Source of the DNA: a virus | IMG/VR virus record: IMGVR_UViG_3300022752_000026 | Location: 1-64,000 of that record | Reading direction: 5' to 3' (one strand) | Length of the DNA: 64,000 nt | In this document: positions 1-8,443 of the stretch, one piece after another | Position numbering within the stretch: position 1 is the stretch's first letter | Layout of the letters: each line of letters starts with the position of its first letter | Program-made: the position numbers and the translations under genes | Notes under the pieces: model-generated | What the model saw: only the letters and a program-made list of their open reading frames with translations | Told to the model about the DNA's origin: nothing | The model's database searches: none

Positions 1-1832
1 CTAAATCCTTCTGGCAATCCCTCAATAGGGTTTTCTTTTGTTGATTCACGCCATGACTCAAAAGGCTTCTCATCTAGTTGAGCATATCCATCTGGAACAT
101 CTTCAATTGTTTTGTTCTCAGGTAGGTGTGGAGTGTGGTCTTTGCTTTCAACAAAGCGAGCAAGTTCGTTCTCGTCTAAACCTTCTAGAAGTGGAGGTAG
201 CGGAGTCTCGTCGCGCTTCTCTTCAATAAATGCAGGTTCTTCTGCTGGAGTTTCTTCATCTGGAGAAATCTCTGTTTCTCTCTTGAAAGACTCAGCAACA
301 TCTGGAGTTGATTGTCCAACACTCTCGTCTCCCTTTCGGGCATCGTTGAGAGCAGTCTCGTTATCATTTCCACCAAGTTGCTTGTCATAAATTCTGGCAA
401 GTTCCATCTCGTTATCTTCGCCAGCCTCTTTGAGGGCAAGATAAAGAGCATCTGCTGGAACATATTCGTTTCCACGACCAAATGGAAGAACTCCATAGCC
501 CAGCGCTGGTTGTCCATCTTCTTGTGGAAGAACGCCTTCTTCTAGAGCATCACGCAAATCTTCAACATCGTAACGCTGCGCAAGTTCAGCAGGGTCGTCA
601 GTGAAATCTGGGCTGTTCTCATCAACTCTTCCTTCTGGAGAGTAGTCAGCATCTGGACGCAACTTATATGCGTTCTCTGGATAGTTGAACTCAAACTTTT
701 TAGCAGGAGCCTTTGCCTTTTCTTCTTTTTGTTCTGGCTTAGCCTCTGGCTGCTTATCTGCTATTTGTTCGTGGTCATCAATTCCATCTAATACATCTGC
801 CCATGAGGACTTATCATCAAATACTTTTTCGCCATCTTTAGTGACAGCATAGTTACGATTTCCAGCGTCATCTTTCTGGACTTCAACTTTCCAGTTTTCA
901 TTTGACCAGATGTTTGGATTGTCCGCGTCTTTTTCCCAGCCATTTGGTGCTTCAAAAAATTCCAAATCTTTTTCATCCATTGGCTTATCAAAGATAGAAA
1001 CATTTCTTACTGGCTTTGGAGAGAATCCATCTTTGCTTTGTCCAGGAAGAACTGCCTTTGTATATTCTCCAACCTCTGGATTTACGGCAACAATTCTTCC
1101 GTCAGCAAGTTCAATCTGCACTCTTCCATCTGGCAAATCTGCAAGTGTGCGTCCAGTGAGACTGAAGATTCCACTAGCACGCTTAATAAGGTTTTTGATA
1201 CCTCCACCTTGGAAAGCAAATCGTCCTAAGCGGTCACGGCGCTGTAGTTGCGCACGGAGCGAACGATTCATTGGAGAGTTTCCGTCACCAAATGCTGCAA
1301 GGAGTGCTTGTAGTGGAACCTCACCTTGTGGAAGTGAAGATAAAAGAGCGTTGTAGTAAGTAAACTCTGGAGAATCAATCTCTGCTATCAAAGCAGAAGC
1401 CAAAACAGTTCTTGCGTAGTCATCTTTGATTGCTGGGTCATCTACATACCAACGAACTCGTGCTTCACGAAGAGCAGAAGCGGTCATTGAGTGATTACGA
1501 GTAGAGCGTGGGTGCGCAACTGGTAGTAAATCAGTATTTGCTAGTGTCAAAGAGTTTGATTTATTGCTTTGGGCAAGATTGATAAATGTAGATAGTTCCT
1601 TGAGAGCCATATGTTGGCGCAAAGAGAAAGGAAGATTTCTTGTCTTCTCTAGGGAACGAAGAACTACAGTAAAAGCAGACTTTTTAGTAATACGACGTGT
1701 GGGAGTGATGCTTAGGTTTGCTTCCTCAACCATAGACAAAGCAGCATCTCTAATGCGACGTGCTTGGTCAATTGATTGCGCACGGCGACCCTCTTCAGAG
1801 ATTGCGTAACTTAGGCGACGAACTCTGCTCAC
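1..1832 (-). CDS. Large head-region protein, C-terminus outside window
   Basis: The GTG start at 1832 overlaps the TGA of the upstream gene. About 610 codons are visible and the frame is still open at position 1, so the gene is cut by the window edge. The first ~230 residues are rich in Arg, Leu and Ala and look helical. Around residues 350-380 there is a Lys/Glu/Ala/Pro linker, and the visible end is strongly acidic. It is third in a leftward operon after portal and another head gene, so a minor head, scaffold or maturation role is likely by position. No protease or MuF motif is evident, so the product is left unnamed. Confidence 0.75.
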   Translation of the reverse strand, partial: MSRVRRLSYAISEEGRRAQSIDQARRIRDAALSMVEEANLSITPTRRITKKSAFTVVLRSLEKTRNLPFSLRQHMALKELSTFINLAQSNKSNSLTLANTDLLPVAHPRSTRNHSMTASALREARVRWYVDDPAIKDDYARTVLASALIAEIDSPEFTYYNALLSSLPQGEVPLQALLAAFGDGNSPMNRSLRAQLQRRDRLGRFAFQGGGIKNLIKRASGIFSLTGRTLADLPDGRVQIELADGRIVAVNPEVGEYTKAVLPGQSKDGFSPKPVRNVSIFDKPMDEKDLEFFEAPNGWEKDADNPNIWSNENWKVEVQKDDAGNRNYAVTKDGEKVFDDKSSWADVLDGIDDHEQIADKQPEAKPEQKEEKAKAPAKKFEFNYPENAYKLRPDADYSPEGRVDENSPDFTDDPAELAQRYDVEDLRDALEEGVLPQEDGQPALGYGVLPFGRGNEYVPADALYLALKEAGEDNEMELARIYDKQLGGNDNETALNDARKGDESVGQSTPDVAESFKRETEISPDEETPAEEPAFIEEKRDETPLPPLLEGLDENELARFVESKDHTPHLPENKTIEDVPDGYAQLDEKPFESWRESTKENPIEGLPEGF

Positions 1833-2773
1833 TCTTCTTCCTCTTCCTGCTCAGGTAACAAATCAGCATCAAGACTTTCATATCCAAGAGAAGCCAATAA
1901 AGAAGCACGGATAAATGGGTCATCACCATTTCTAACACCGCGTAGCCATGCAGCACGAATTGCTGGCTCTGCTTCATAGCCAAATCCAGAATATTCAGTC
2001 ATAGCCAAAATAGCATCCTCTGGATATTCGTAATCTTCTTCTGACCTAAGAGATACTTCTAGTTCTTTTCTTAGTGCATACTCTTCAAGTTCCTCTTCTG
2101 TCTCTGTGAAGTCTTTTTTGATTACCCCATCTGGCAACACAGCGAATCGGCATACTCCCATTGGCTCAACTGGAAGTGAAATAATTTTGCACTCTGTTCC
2201 GCCAGCATAGAGAACGCAGTTTGCGCAATGGACGCCAATTTCTTGGTCTTTGTTCTCAGCGGCTGGTGTATATCCAGCCCAGATGCCAGAAGCATCTTCA
2301 TTGAACTTTCCATACTTGTTTGCTATCTCTAATAGAGCATCTGCTAAATCTTTTTCTTCTGGAACTAATCCTGTAGCAGTAATTGATGCTGCTTTTCTAT
2401 GACTCTTTGGTAGTAAATCGTTATCTGATTTATACGCAGGGTTATTTGGCTTTCCAGACTTTACAAGTTTCAAGAAAGCATTGACACGACCCATTGCCCA
2501 TTGATTGCGAGTCATTCCTGGGCGATGTGAAACAGAATATGCCCCTGCGCCACGACGATAAACTGCTTTTAACTTAGCCAAAGTAACTTTATGCTTTGAC
2601 TTTGCATTGTGGTTTGCTACTTTTTCTTTCAAAGACTTCTCAACGGATGCAGAGAACTTTACTTCTCGTGCAGCCTTCTGACTTCCAGCAGAACCCTTTT
2701 TATTTTTGCTAGAACCCTTAATTCTGTCCTTTTTAGGTGCTGGTGTTTGAGCAATAGTTCTTTTGTCTGACAC
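1829..2773 (-). CDS. Head-region protein with Cys cluster, follows portal
   Basis: 314 aa. The GTG at 2773 is chosen because AGGAG lies 7 nt upstream; an earlier in-frame start would lie inside the portal gene. The first ~45 residues are Lys/Ser-rich and disordered-looking. Residues ~85-105 contain RRGAGAYSVSHRPGMTRNQW, a stretch I recognise from actinophage head-gene neighbourhoods. Around residues 180-215 a CANC pair and two further Cys could bind metal. The last 10 residues are almost all Glu. It starts one base after the portal stop and overlaps the next gene by 4 bp, so all three are probably translated together. A capsid maturation or minor head function is possible but unproven. Confidence 0.8.
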   Translation of the reverse strand: MSDKRTIAQTPAPKKDRIKGSSKNKKGSAGSQKAAREVKFSASVEKSLKEKVANHNAKSKHKVTLAKLKAVYRRGAGAYSVSHRPGMTRNQWAMGRVNAFLKLVKSGKPNNPAYKSDNDLLPKSHRKAASITATGLVPEEKDLADALLEIANKYGKFNEDASGIWAGYTPAAENKDQEIGVHCANCVLYAGGTECKIISLPVEPMGVCRFAVLPDGVIKKDFTETEEELEEYALRKELEVSLRSEEDYEYPEDAILAMTEYSGFGYEAEPAIRAAWLRGVRNGDDPFIRASLLASLGYESLDADLLPEQEEEEE

Positions 2774-2774
2774 T

Positions 2775-4505
2775 TTATTGCTCCTGAGCAGGTGGTGCTG
2801 GTTGTTCTGGTTTAGCAAGTGCTTGGTCTAGTTGCTGTTGTAACGCTGGGTCCATAGGAGCAACTGATTGTGCTTGCGCTGCATCACGAACAGCGTTCAT
2901 TGCCTCTGGAGCAAACGCTGCAAGCATTGCTTCTGTAAGTTCTGGAGTAATTGTTCCGCGTTCGTTGAGTAAACGAAGCGCAATCTCTGTTGGAGTAGGC
3001 GCATCGGATTGTGAGAAGCCATGAGCACGACGCCATGCCTCTTGTGAGATAACTCCGCGGTCAAATCCTGAGTCAGCATCTTGAGCACGGTCATTACGAG
3101 TTGAAACTGCTGATGGGTCATACCAAACAACAATCTTTTCAACATCTGCTGGGCTATAACCTTGTGCTTCAAGGTATGGACGAAGATAAACAATAGTGAG
3201 AGCATCAGCAATGAGCAACATAAGTGGTTCAATGTGTGCTTTGTAGAGCGCTTCATCAATTTGAAGTGCGTTTGAATACTTTACGTTCGCAAGACCAGTA
3301 ACAATGTCCTTTGGAACATCAAGTCCCTGCAAGATACGCTCTAGAACTCGGTCAGAACGCTCAGCAAGTGCTGGGTCAAACGAACGCTCAAACTTGAATT
3401 GCTTAATCTTGTCGCCAAGTTCTGCTGGACCACGAATAATAAGTGGAACAACTGCTGATGCAGACTCCTCATCACGAATTGGAGTTGTCATAGCATCAAT
3501 AAGTTGCTCTTCAAACTCATCTTCTGCTTCTTCAGCAACAAACTGTGGATTTAGTTCGTTATCGGTGTCATATGGATAGTCTGGGTCGCCTTGTGCAGCA
3601 ACAGAAAGTCCGTCTGGCAAATACAACGCACCAGCATTGAGGCGAGAGCGTGCAGTAGCACGGAATGTTCTGTTGAGGAGAAGAAGTTCAGCGCAAAGGT
3701 CAAGCAAACCGCGTAAAGATGAATCTGCTTCATCAGAGAAGCGAGGATGAGAACGCCAAATGCGTCCTACAAATGCTTTGTTTGAAAGTTTCTTTGCTCC
3801 AGGTGCATTTCCACCTGTTCCCATCTCACGACGAGAGATGACGTTGTATCCACCACGATTATCAGCAAGAACTTCATCAACAGAGCGGACATCCCAAGAC
3901 TCTGGAACTCCGTGTCCTTTTTGTTCTGGCATTTGAACTAAATAACATTCACCAGCAACAGAAAGATTAAGTGCAGCATCACGAAGAAGACCTGCTTGTC
4001 CTCCGTATGCAGAATTAAGTCTATTGAGAGCACGCTCTGATGCTGCTGCAAGACGTGGGTCAATTTTTGATGAAGAGCGAACTGATACTGGAGTCTCTGA
4101 AGGATTATCAACTACTGCTGCATAAATGCGAATACGAGATACAACAGATGCAACTAGATTGAAAGCATATTTAATTTCACCAATAGCATCGTAATACTCC
4201 CACGCTTCTGCTTGCCATGCTGATGATGCTGCTGAACGACGAGATTTGAATTGCTCAAACTCCCCTTTGTCGTTTACCTTTACTTGAACAGCGGCGGCAG
4301 TCAAAGTTCTTGGTGTTGAATATGTTGCAGACTTTGCTGGATTAGAAAGAAAGATTGATGCTGGACCAGTAACTACTGGAGATGCTGTAACAATTTGTGT
4401 TGAGCGACTGCTACTACGACGAGTAGTGCGCTTCCTGCTGTTTGGGGATGGGGTTGGCTTTTTTGGCTCACTAGCGCCAGCGCCGTCACGCCGAAATACA
4501 CCCAC
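2775..4505 (-). CDS. Portal protein
   Basis: 576 aa. It would form the dodecameric ring at the capsid vertex through which DNA is packaged. The GTG at 4505 has AAGGAG 7 nt upstream; the more distal GTG at 4529 has no such site. The N-terminal 70 residues are basic and Ser/Arg-rich. Residues ~80-530 have the alternating helical and loop texture of actinophage portals, including a stretch near 370-410 with VPKDIVTGLANVKYSNALQ. Length fits the family. It is followed immediately by another head gene and preceded by small phage genes. No short diagnostic motif exists, so the call rests on overall resemblance and neighbourhood. Confidence 0.85.
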   Translation of the reverse strand: MGVFRRDGAGASEPKKPTPSPNSRKRTTRRSSSRSTQIVTASPVVTGPASIFLSNPAKSATYSTPRTLTAAAVQVKVNDKGEFEQFKSRRSAASSAWQAEAWEYYDAIGEIKYAFNLVASVVSRIRIYAAVVDNPSETPVSVRSSSKIDPRLAAASERALNRLNSAYGGQAGLLRDAALNLSVAGECYLVQMPEQKGHGVPESWDVRSVDEVLADNRGGYNVISRREMGTGGNAPGAKKLSNKAFVGRIWRSHPRFSDEADSSLRGLLDLCAELLLLNRTFRATARSRLNAGALYLPDGLSVAAQGDPDYPYDTDNELNPQFVAEEAEDEFEEQLIDAMTTPIRDEESASAVVPLIIRGPAELGDKIKQFKFERSFDPALAERSDRVLERILQGLDVPKDIVTGLANVKYSNALQIDEALYKAHIEPLMLLIADALTIVYLRPYLEAQGYSPADVEKIVVWYDPSAVSTRNDRAQDADSGFDRGVISQEAWRRAHGFSQSDAPTPTEIALRLLNERGTITPELTEAMLAAFAPEAMNAVRDAAQAQSVAPMDPALQQQLDQALAKPEQPAPPAQEQ

Positions 4506-4539
4506 AGAATTACTCCTTGTCTTTTTCACGGAATACGAA

Positions 4540-4833
4540 TCAATCTCTGTTTTCGTATGCGGTTAGAAGACCAACTATGGCTGACAGGGCAAGCACTAGG
4601 CAGACATAGAAAGTTATCGTAGGCATAATGATACTTGATAGAACAAACAATGATGCTGTCCAAATGCTCATACACCACATACATGTGAAGAGATAGCCAA
4701 ACTTATTAGTCTCTGGGGGAAACTTTTTCCACAATCGGTTTCGCAGCGGGGAGACAAGTTCATCTTGAATTACGAATCTAGTAGCACGGTATACGGCTAG
4801 GGCAGTAATAATAAAAACTAGAGGCTCTTTCAT
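4540..4833 (-). CDS. DUF1360-like membrane protein
   Basis: 97 aa. The ATG at 4833 overlaps the upstream TGA (ATGA), which decides the start. Two or three hydrophobic segments flank a CMWCMSIW motif, the hallmark of DUF1360 proteins common in actinophages. The N-terminal half has the family's Thr-Arg plus Asp-Glu-Leu...Pro-Leu-Arg pattern. Function of the family is unknown; it should sit in the membrane. It lies directly upstream of portal. Confidence 0.8.
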   Translation of the reverse strand: MKEPLVFIITALAVYRATRFVIQDELVSPLRNRLWKKFPPETNKFGYLFTCMWCMSIWTASLFVLSSIIMPTITFYVCLVLALSAIVGLLTAYENRD

Positions 4834-5174
4834 TCCACAATGCTCCCATACGGCTGCCAAGAACGAAGACGCGACCCGCAGCCACAGTTGTCATCTTTTC
4901 TAAAGACCATTATCTTTCCCTCAATTGTTTGAACCATATGAAGTTTGTCCTGCTTATCGTAGGAAACATACTTTTCTTGGAAAACAAGTTGCGGACCTTC
5001 TGGAGAGTCAAGACCAATCATCACTCTGTCATTGACGACAATGATTCTGCATCTATCAAGCCTTCTAGTGCCTTGTGGACCACCCCCGCGAGGACCGAAG
5101 TTCTCAAAATCAACTTCTGAACCTGGAGGGGCAATCGCAACGGCTGCTGGGAAGACATCAGCATGCACTTTCAT
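4830..5174 (-). CDS. Conserved actinophage protein with CGCGSRLRSW motif
   Basis: 114 aa. It starts at the ATG at 5174 and overlaps both neighbours by 4 bp. The N-terminus reads like a small beta-barrel (many Val/Ile alternations). The C-terminus contains NCGCGSRLRSWQPYG, a Cys-rich tail I recognise from small proteins upstream of portal genes in actinophages. No function is known to me. Confidence 0.75.
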   Translation of the reverse strand: MKVHADVFPAAVAIAPPGSEVDFENFGPRGGGPQGTRRLDRCRIIVVNDRVMIGLDSPEGPQLVFQEKYVSYDKQDKLHMVQTIEGKIMVFRKDDNCGCGSRLRSWQPYGSIVE

Positions 5175-5518
5175 TTCAAATCCTTATATTCCGATGGGAC
5201 ATAGAACTCTTCCCAGCCTAGGTAGTGCTTTGCAAGGGTTACTGGAACCAAAAGCGGCTTCTCTCTTGTTGCTTTTCCTTTGAAAAGAACATCATCAATA
5301 TCTTCTTGGCTTCTTGCTACTTGACAATACATCCAAGATTGTATTTTTTGAAGCATCTCTAAAGGAAACGCAATTGGATAAGGGTTTTTATCTGCTGTAA
5401 GTGTCTCAAGGGGCCTTGCGTTAGGTCTAGCCTTTTGCTTTTTAGGATTTGTCCATATAGCAATCACTAAATCATTCTCAGAAAAGGTTCCAGAGGCTGT
5501 TTTGTATGTTCTAGCCAT
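5171..5518 (-). CDS. Hypothetical protein in head operon
   Basis: 115 aa. The ATG at 5518 overlaps the end of the upstream HTH gene by 8 bp; a longer frame would run far into that gene, so this start is preferred. There are no membrane segments. The sequence is mixed alpha/beta, with a Pro/Lys/Arg stretch near residue 30. Not recognised. Confidence 0.7.
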   Translation of the reverse strand: MARTYKTASGTFSENDLVIAIWTNPKKQKARPNARPLETLTADKNPYPIAFPLEMLQKIQSWMYCQVARSQEDIDDVLFKGKATREKPLLVPVTLAKHYLGWEEFYVPSEYKDLK

Positions 5519-6011
5519 TAGCCAACCGCCTTGCGATGGCTCGGTAAGTAATCCCAGCGGCTTCAGCGATGTCTGCGGCAGGAACTCCGCGGTTGTAGAG
5601 CATACGAGCGACATGGGTAAGTTCTTGGTTGGCTTTTGCAAACGGACTATCTGGAGGAGTCTTGGCTCTGTAGCGACTAGCAAGAAGGGCTAACTCTTGT
5701 AGGTGAGGTTTGATTTCTGGTGGAACGCTAGGAGAGATACTACGAAGTCTTGGAGAGTTCAGTAGCGGTGCTGTAGTAGTCAAAGACTTAGGTGGAGTCG
5801 CAGGGAGCGGTCTGCGTTGTTCCTCATCGGCTGCGTTCTTGACCCAGAAGTGAACTGTTGATTTTGGTCTAGGTGGTTGTAAAGAATCAGCGATTATTTT
5901 GAGAGACCAACCCGCTTTCCACAACGCCCTGATTCGGTTGTTGAGTGCTGGTGGCTCTAGAGAAGAAAGAAATCTCACTTCATCTGATGGTAGGCGGACT
6001 TTTTTCTTCAT
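5511..6011 (-). CDS. Two-HTH DNA-binding protein, first gene of head operon
   Basis: 166 aa. Two helix-turn-helix-like units are visible: residues ~30-60 (WSLKIIADSLQ) and ~140-165 (GVPAADIAEAAGITYRAIAR). Between them is a Leu-rich segment that matches the linker of related proteins at 7804, 46351 and 58122. Position at the head of the operon before portal would suit a regulator or a small-terminase-like DNA-recognition protein. The start codon directly follows a TAGAAT hexamer, but no good -35 box is visible. Confidence 0.8.
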   Translation of the reverse strand: MKKKVRLPSDEVRFLSSLEPPALNNRIRALWKAGWSLKIIADSLQPPRPKSTVHFWVKNAADEEQRRPLPATPPKSLTTTAPLLNSPRLRSISPSVPPEIKPHLQELALLASRYRAKTPPDSPFAKANQELTHVARMLYNRGVPAADIAEAAGITYRAIARRLANG

Positions 6012-6400
6012 TGTTCTATTCTACAGCAATTTTATTGAGGCGTACAGGCTAAGGCACTACAGCACCTTAGAATGGACGATTTGTAAAATATATGAAGGTT
6101 TACGATTTTTGGTTTTGGCCTGTGAGACGGCTCTGCATGGTGCGAGCCCTTTCCTAAATCGTTTCCGGAAATGTTTTTGATGTATTGGCAAAATTGTTTT
6201 TAGTTTTATTTTTTCTTCAGAAAGTTGAGTCGTGTTGGCTCATGTTTTACTTTTTGGTTCTGGTTTTGTATTGCTGACAAAGACCTGCCTATGTCTAGTC
6301 AAATAAAAATGTTTTTAGTTGTTTGTAGTTGGTCTGGCTAAACATCTTGGTTGCTTATGTCATTGTCTAAAGTTCTAGTCAAGAGTTAGGAGATGGCTAG

Positions 6401-6416
6401 GTTACTGACGAGTAAC
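6401..6416. promoter_or_regulatory. Dyad 1: GTTACT-GACG-AGTAAC
   Basis: Perfect 6-bp inverted repeat with a 4-bp centre. It lies 30 bp from a longer copy with the same arms, about 100 bp upstream of the first rightward promoter. Tandem dyads with fixed spacing are typical of operators bound by dimeric repressors; that role is inferred. Confidence 0.6.
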
Positions 6417-6430
6417 TTACTGGGCTGGCT

Positions 6431-6450
6431 AAGTTACTAGCGAGTAACTT
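6431..6450. promoter_or_regulatory. Dyad 2: AAGTTACT-AGCG-AGTAACTT
   Basis: Perfect 8-bp inverted repeat around AGCG. Both dyads are flanked by GGCTGGCT/GGCTAGG repeats, so the whole ~30-bp unit is duplicated in tandem. Likely an operator or replication-initiator site. Confidence 0.65.
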
Positions 6451-6517
6451 ACTAGGCTGGCTGACAACGCTGACAAAATGTGTGAGACAACTAACAAATA
6501 AATGTATGTGTTATGGC

Positions 6518-6546
6518 TTGACATTGGGGGCTATGTGTCTTACTAT
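6518..6546 (+). promoter_or_regulatory. Promoter TTGACA-N17-TACTAT
   Basis: Near-consensus sigma-70-type boxes with 17-bp spacing, 44 bp before the ATG at 6590. Confidence 0.85.
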
Positions 6547-6589
6547 TACTTCATTGCTACAAGGTGTAGCAATAAGAAAGGGAAAACAA

Positions 6590-6829
6590 ATGGCACAGTA
6601 TGGAGTAAGTATCTTGGTAGATGAGGGCAAGTCTTATGGCTCAACTCCCTACTCTTTCGTAGTAGATACAAAGGAAAATGTAAGAGACCTACTACTAAAG
6701 ACCACCGCACCTATCACAGAGGTAATCGTGATGGAAGAGGCTTACGGCAAGGAAGCCCGTATGATGAGCGCAGAGGAAGTGCTGGGTATTGTTCTCAACC
6801 ACCCACGAATGGCACTATCACTAGCCTAA
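6590..6829 (+). CDS. Small early protein, unknown
   Basis: 79 aa. The ATG at 6590 has GAAAGGG 7 nt upstream; the frame is open further upstream but would include the promoter. A compact alpha/beta pattern is visible with no Cys and no membrane segment. It has its own promoter (6518) and terminator (6844), so it is a single-gene unit. Confidence 0.75.
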   Translation: MAQYGVSILVDEGKSYGSTPYSFVVDTKENVRDLLLKTTAPITEVIVMEEAYGKEARMMSAEEVLGIVLNHPRMALSLA

Positions 6830-6843
6830 AAGTCTTAGCAGAG

Positions 6844-6867
6844 AAGCCCCCGCATGGGGGCTTTTTT
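6844..6867 (+). terminator. Intrinsic terminator
   Basis: AAGCCCCC-GCAT-GGGGGCTT hairpin followed by six T. Confidence 0.9.
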
Positions 6868-6905
6868 GTTGCCTAAAGTATGACTGGTCATCTACCCTTT
6901 ATGGC

Positions 6906-6933
6906 TTGACAAGTCTAAAGTGTTTGATAGTCT
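6906..6933 (+). promoter_or_regulatory. Promoter TTGACA-N16-TAGTCT
   Basis: Upstream of the small gene at 6977. A forward AAAAAGTAAAA repeat follows at about 6946, inside the leader. Confidence 0.7.
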
Positions 6934-6976
6934 TTAGGTGTTAGGAAAAAGTAAAACCTAACAAAGGGGGAAAGAA

Positions 6977-7126
6977 ATGGAAATCAGAATAACGGCAAAC
7001 CTAACAACTAAAGAAAAGGAAACCTTACAAAAGGTAGGAGATACTTTAGAGGGTGTGGCTAATGTAGTAGTCAAGGCTCTACAAGTAGCAGAGAAGCCGA
7101 TTAGGTTATGGTCTAAGTTCTGGTAA
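6977..7126 (+). CDS. Small early protein, 49 aa
   Basis: ATG at 6977 preceded by AAAGGGGG. The sequence is helical-looking with a hydrophobic middle (GVANVVVKAL) and a basic end. Its own promoter and terminator bracket it. Not recognised. Confidence 0.65.
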   Translation: MEIRITANLTTKEKETLQKVGDTLEGVANVVVKALQVAEKPIRLWSKFW

Positions 7127-7140
7127 AAGGCTCGCAAGAA

Positions 7141-7163
7141 GCCCCCCGCAAGGGGGGTTTTTT
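7141..7163 (+). terminator. Intrinsic terminator
   Basis: CCCCCC-GCAA-GGGGGG stem followed by six T, 14 bp after the stop codon. Confidence 0.9.
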
Positions 7164-7199
7164 GTTATCAAAATGTTATCTAAATCACCTAAAATAAAC

Positions 7200-7228
7200 T
7201 TGACACGCTTACCCGCATAGCATAGTAT
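7200..7228 (+). promoter_or_regulatory. Promoter TTGACA-N17-TAGTAT
   Basis: Near-consensus boxes 33 bp before the ATG at 7262. Confidence 0.85.
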
Positions 7229-7261
7229 TTACTCACAAGCACAAACAAAGGGGGAAACAAA

Positions 7262-7444
7262 ATGCTAGACACAATCACACAGGACACAGAGTTTGATTAC
7301 GGTATGGGTCTAAAGTTAGAGGGCTCAAATGTTCAACCACTAAAGGTCAATAAAAATGCTCGCTATTGCGAGTGTGGCACTAAACTCTCAATGTATAACC
7401 TAGAGAGCAAGTGCTACCGCCACCTAGCGGGCATAGCGTTCTAA
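7262..7444 (+). CDS. Small zinc-ribbon-like protein
   Basis: 60 aa, ATG after AAAGGGGGAAACAAA. The motif CECGTKLSMYN...C lies in the second half. This CxCGxxLxxYN...C pattern recurs in small actinobacterial and phage proteins and probably binds zinc. Single-gene unit with its own promoter and terminator. Confidence 0.8.
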   Translation: MLDTITQDTEFDYGMGLKLEGSNVQPLKVNKNARYCECGTKLSMYNLESKCYRHLAGIAF

Positions 7445-7450
7445 GGCGAG

Positions 7451-7475
7451 AAGCCCCCCGCAAGGGGGGCTTTTC
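7451..7475 (+). terminator. Intrinsic terminator
   Basis: AAGCCCCCC-GCAA-GGGGGGCTT followed by TTC. Confidence 0.9.
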
Positions 7476-7515
7476 TATGCCCGCAACTATGTGCTATAAA
7501 ACACACCTTTATAGT

Positions 7516-7544
7516 TTGACAAATCTACCCCTATGTAATACTAT
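7516..7544 (+). promoter_or_regulatory. Promoter TTGACA-N17-TACTAT
   Basis: Near-consensus, 30 bp before the ATG at 7575. Confidence 0.85.
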
Positions 7545-7574
7545 TAGGTCATAACAAAGAGAAAGGGATAGGAA

Positions 7575-7739
7575 ATGAAAGGACTACCTGATAGCGCAGT
7601 AGTAGGCACATACAAACGCCTACACCGCAAGCCAAAGCGTAGTGCTAAGAGCAGAGAGCATTACCAAAAGGAAGCAGACTTTTGGAACGCTATCGTGTTC
7701 TCGGTTGTAGATGTCTTGAAGCCAAAGCGCAAAAGATAA
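7575..7739 (+). CDS. ADFWN-family basic microprotein (copy 1)
   Basis: 54 aa, very basic. It shares LPDSAxVGTYKR, RKPK and EADFWNAI with the leftward gene at 13592, and ADFWN with a third gene at 29681. The shared Ala-Asp-Phe-Trp-Asn core points to a real family duplicated inside this genome. GGGATAGGAA precedes the ATG. Role unknown; a small basic protein could bind nucleic acid. Confidence 0.8.
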   Translation: MKGLPDSAVVGTYKRLHRKPKRSAKSREHYQKEADFWNAIVFSVVDVLKPKRKR

Positions 7740-7746
7740 CCGCAAC

Positions 7747-7775
7747 TTGACAAATCCTATCCTCTTGTCTAAGGT
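7747..7775 (+). promoter_or_regulatory. Promoter TTGACA-N17-TAAGGT
   Basis: Drives the HTH gene at 7804. Confidence 0.7.
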
Positions 7776-7803
7776 TATGACAAAGAAAGGATAAAAGGAT
7801 AAA

Positions 7804-8439
7804 ATGACAAAGATAAACTTCAGGACAAATCCTGAACAACTAAAGAAAGCGCACTCCGCTAGGGAAATCAACAGATACCCGCGAGTGAAAACAAACCCGC
7901 GACTAGCGGGCGAAATCAACAAAATTGGACAAGTGCTACCGCAGGAAATGGCTGACTTGCTAAAGTCGCTCAACACCGAAAGTAGAAATGGACTTGTTCA
8001 TGCCCTCACTAAGAAAGGCTGGACACAGGCGAGTATTGGTAAAGCGTTAGACCTATCACGAGAAAGTATTAGACAAATCGTGAGAGGAACTACCGCGACA
8101 CCCGTATCACCTGAAATCGTGATACCTGAACCACCACGCTATCCAATGCCTACACAGGTTCAATACACAATGCCAAACCCTGAACTCCTAGCGAGGCTAA
8201 AGGAACTTCAACCTTTCGCTCAACAGGTTCGCTCATCAAGTAAAAAGTTTAGGGCAGAGGCAGAGGAATACTCATACCTGCTCAATCAGGCAACAGAGCA
8301 AGGCGTAACAGTTTATCGTCTAGCAAAGTTACTAGGCGTTACTCCGTCCGCTATTCAATTCCGACTTGTTCGCTATGGCTACCGCAATAGTGCTGGCGAA
8401 AGCAAGTCATACCAAACAATCAAGAAAGAGAACAGATAA
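7804..8439 (+). CDS. Two-HTH DNA-binding protein (LQP-A family)
   Basis: 211 aa. First HTH at ~76-100 (WTQASIGKALDLSRESIRQI), second at ~165-190 (RLAKLLGVTPSAIQFR), joined by a conserved helix LQPFAQQVRSSSKKFRAEAE. The second half is clearly homologous to the protein at 46351, and the architecture matches those at 5511 and 58122. The first HTH resembles sigma-region-4-like or resolvase-like modules. Position next to the dyads at 6401-6450 makes it a candidate regulator of them; that link is inferred. Confidence 0.85.
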   Translation: MTKINFRTNPEQLKKAHSAREINRYPRVKTNPRLAGEINKIGQVLPQEMADLLKSLNTESRNGLVHALTKKGWTQASIGKALDLSRESIRQIVRGTTATPVSPEIVIPEPPRYPMPTQVQYTMPNPELLARLKELQPFAQQVRSSSKKFRAEAEEYSYLLNQATEQGVTVYRLAKLLGVTPSAIQFRLVRYGYRNSAGESKSYQTIKKENR

Positions 8440-8443
8440 CTAG

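Larger units (their letters stand above)
6012..6517. other. Regulatory gap between divergent operons
   Basis: About 500 bp with no credible gene. It separates the leftward head operon from the rightward early genes. It holds one AAAAAGTAAAA repeat (complement, near 6245), one GTTGTTTGTAGTTG repeat (near 6318) and two tandem dyads (6401-6450). It is rich in short CTGGCT repeats near the dyads. This is the natural place for a genetic switch or origin. Confidence 0.6.

Noticed and set aside
4506-4529. Upstream GTG as portal start
   Set aside because: No ribosome site; AAGGAG is placed for the GTG at 4505.
6012-6120. Sigma-70 promoter for the head operon
   Set aside because: Only a TAGAAT-like -10 is seen, without a matching -35, so no promoter is claimed.
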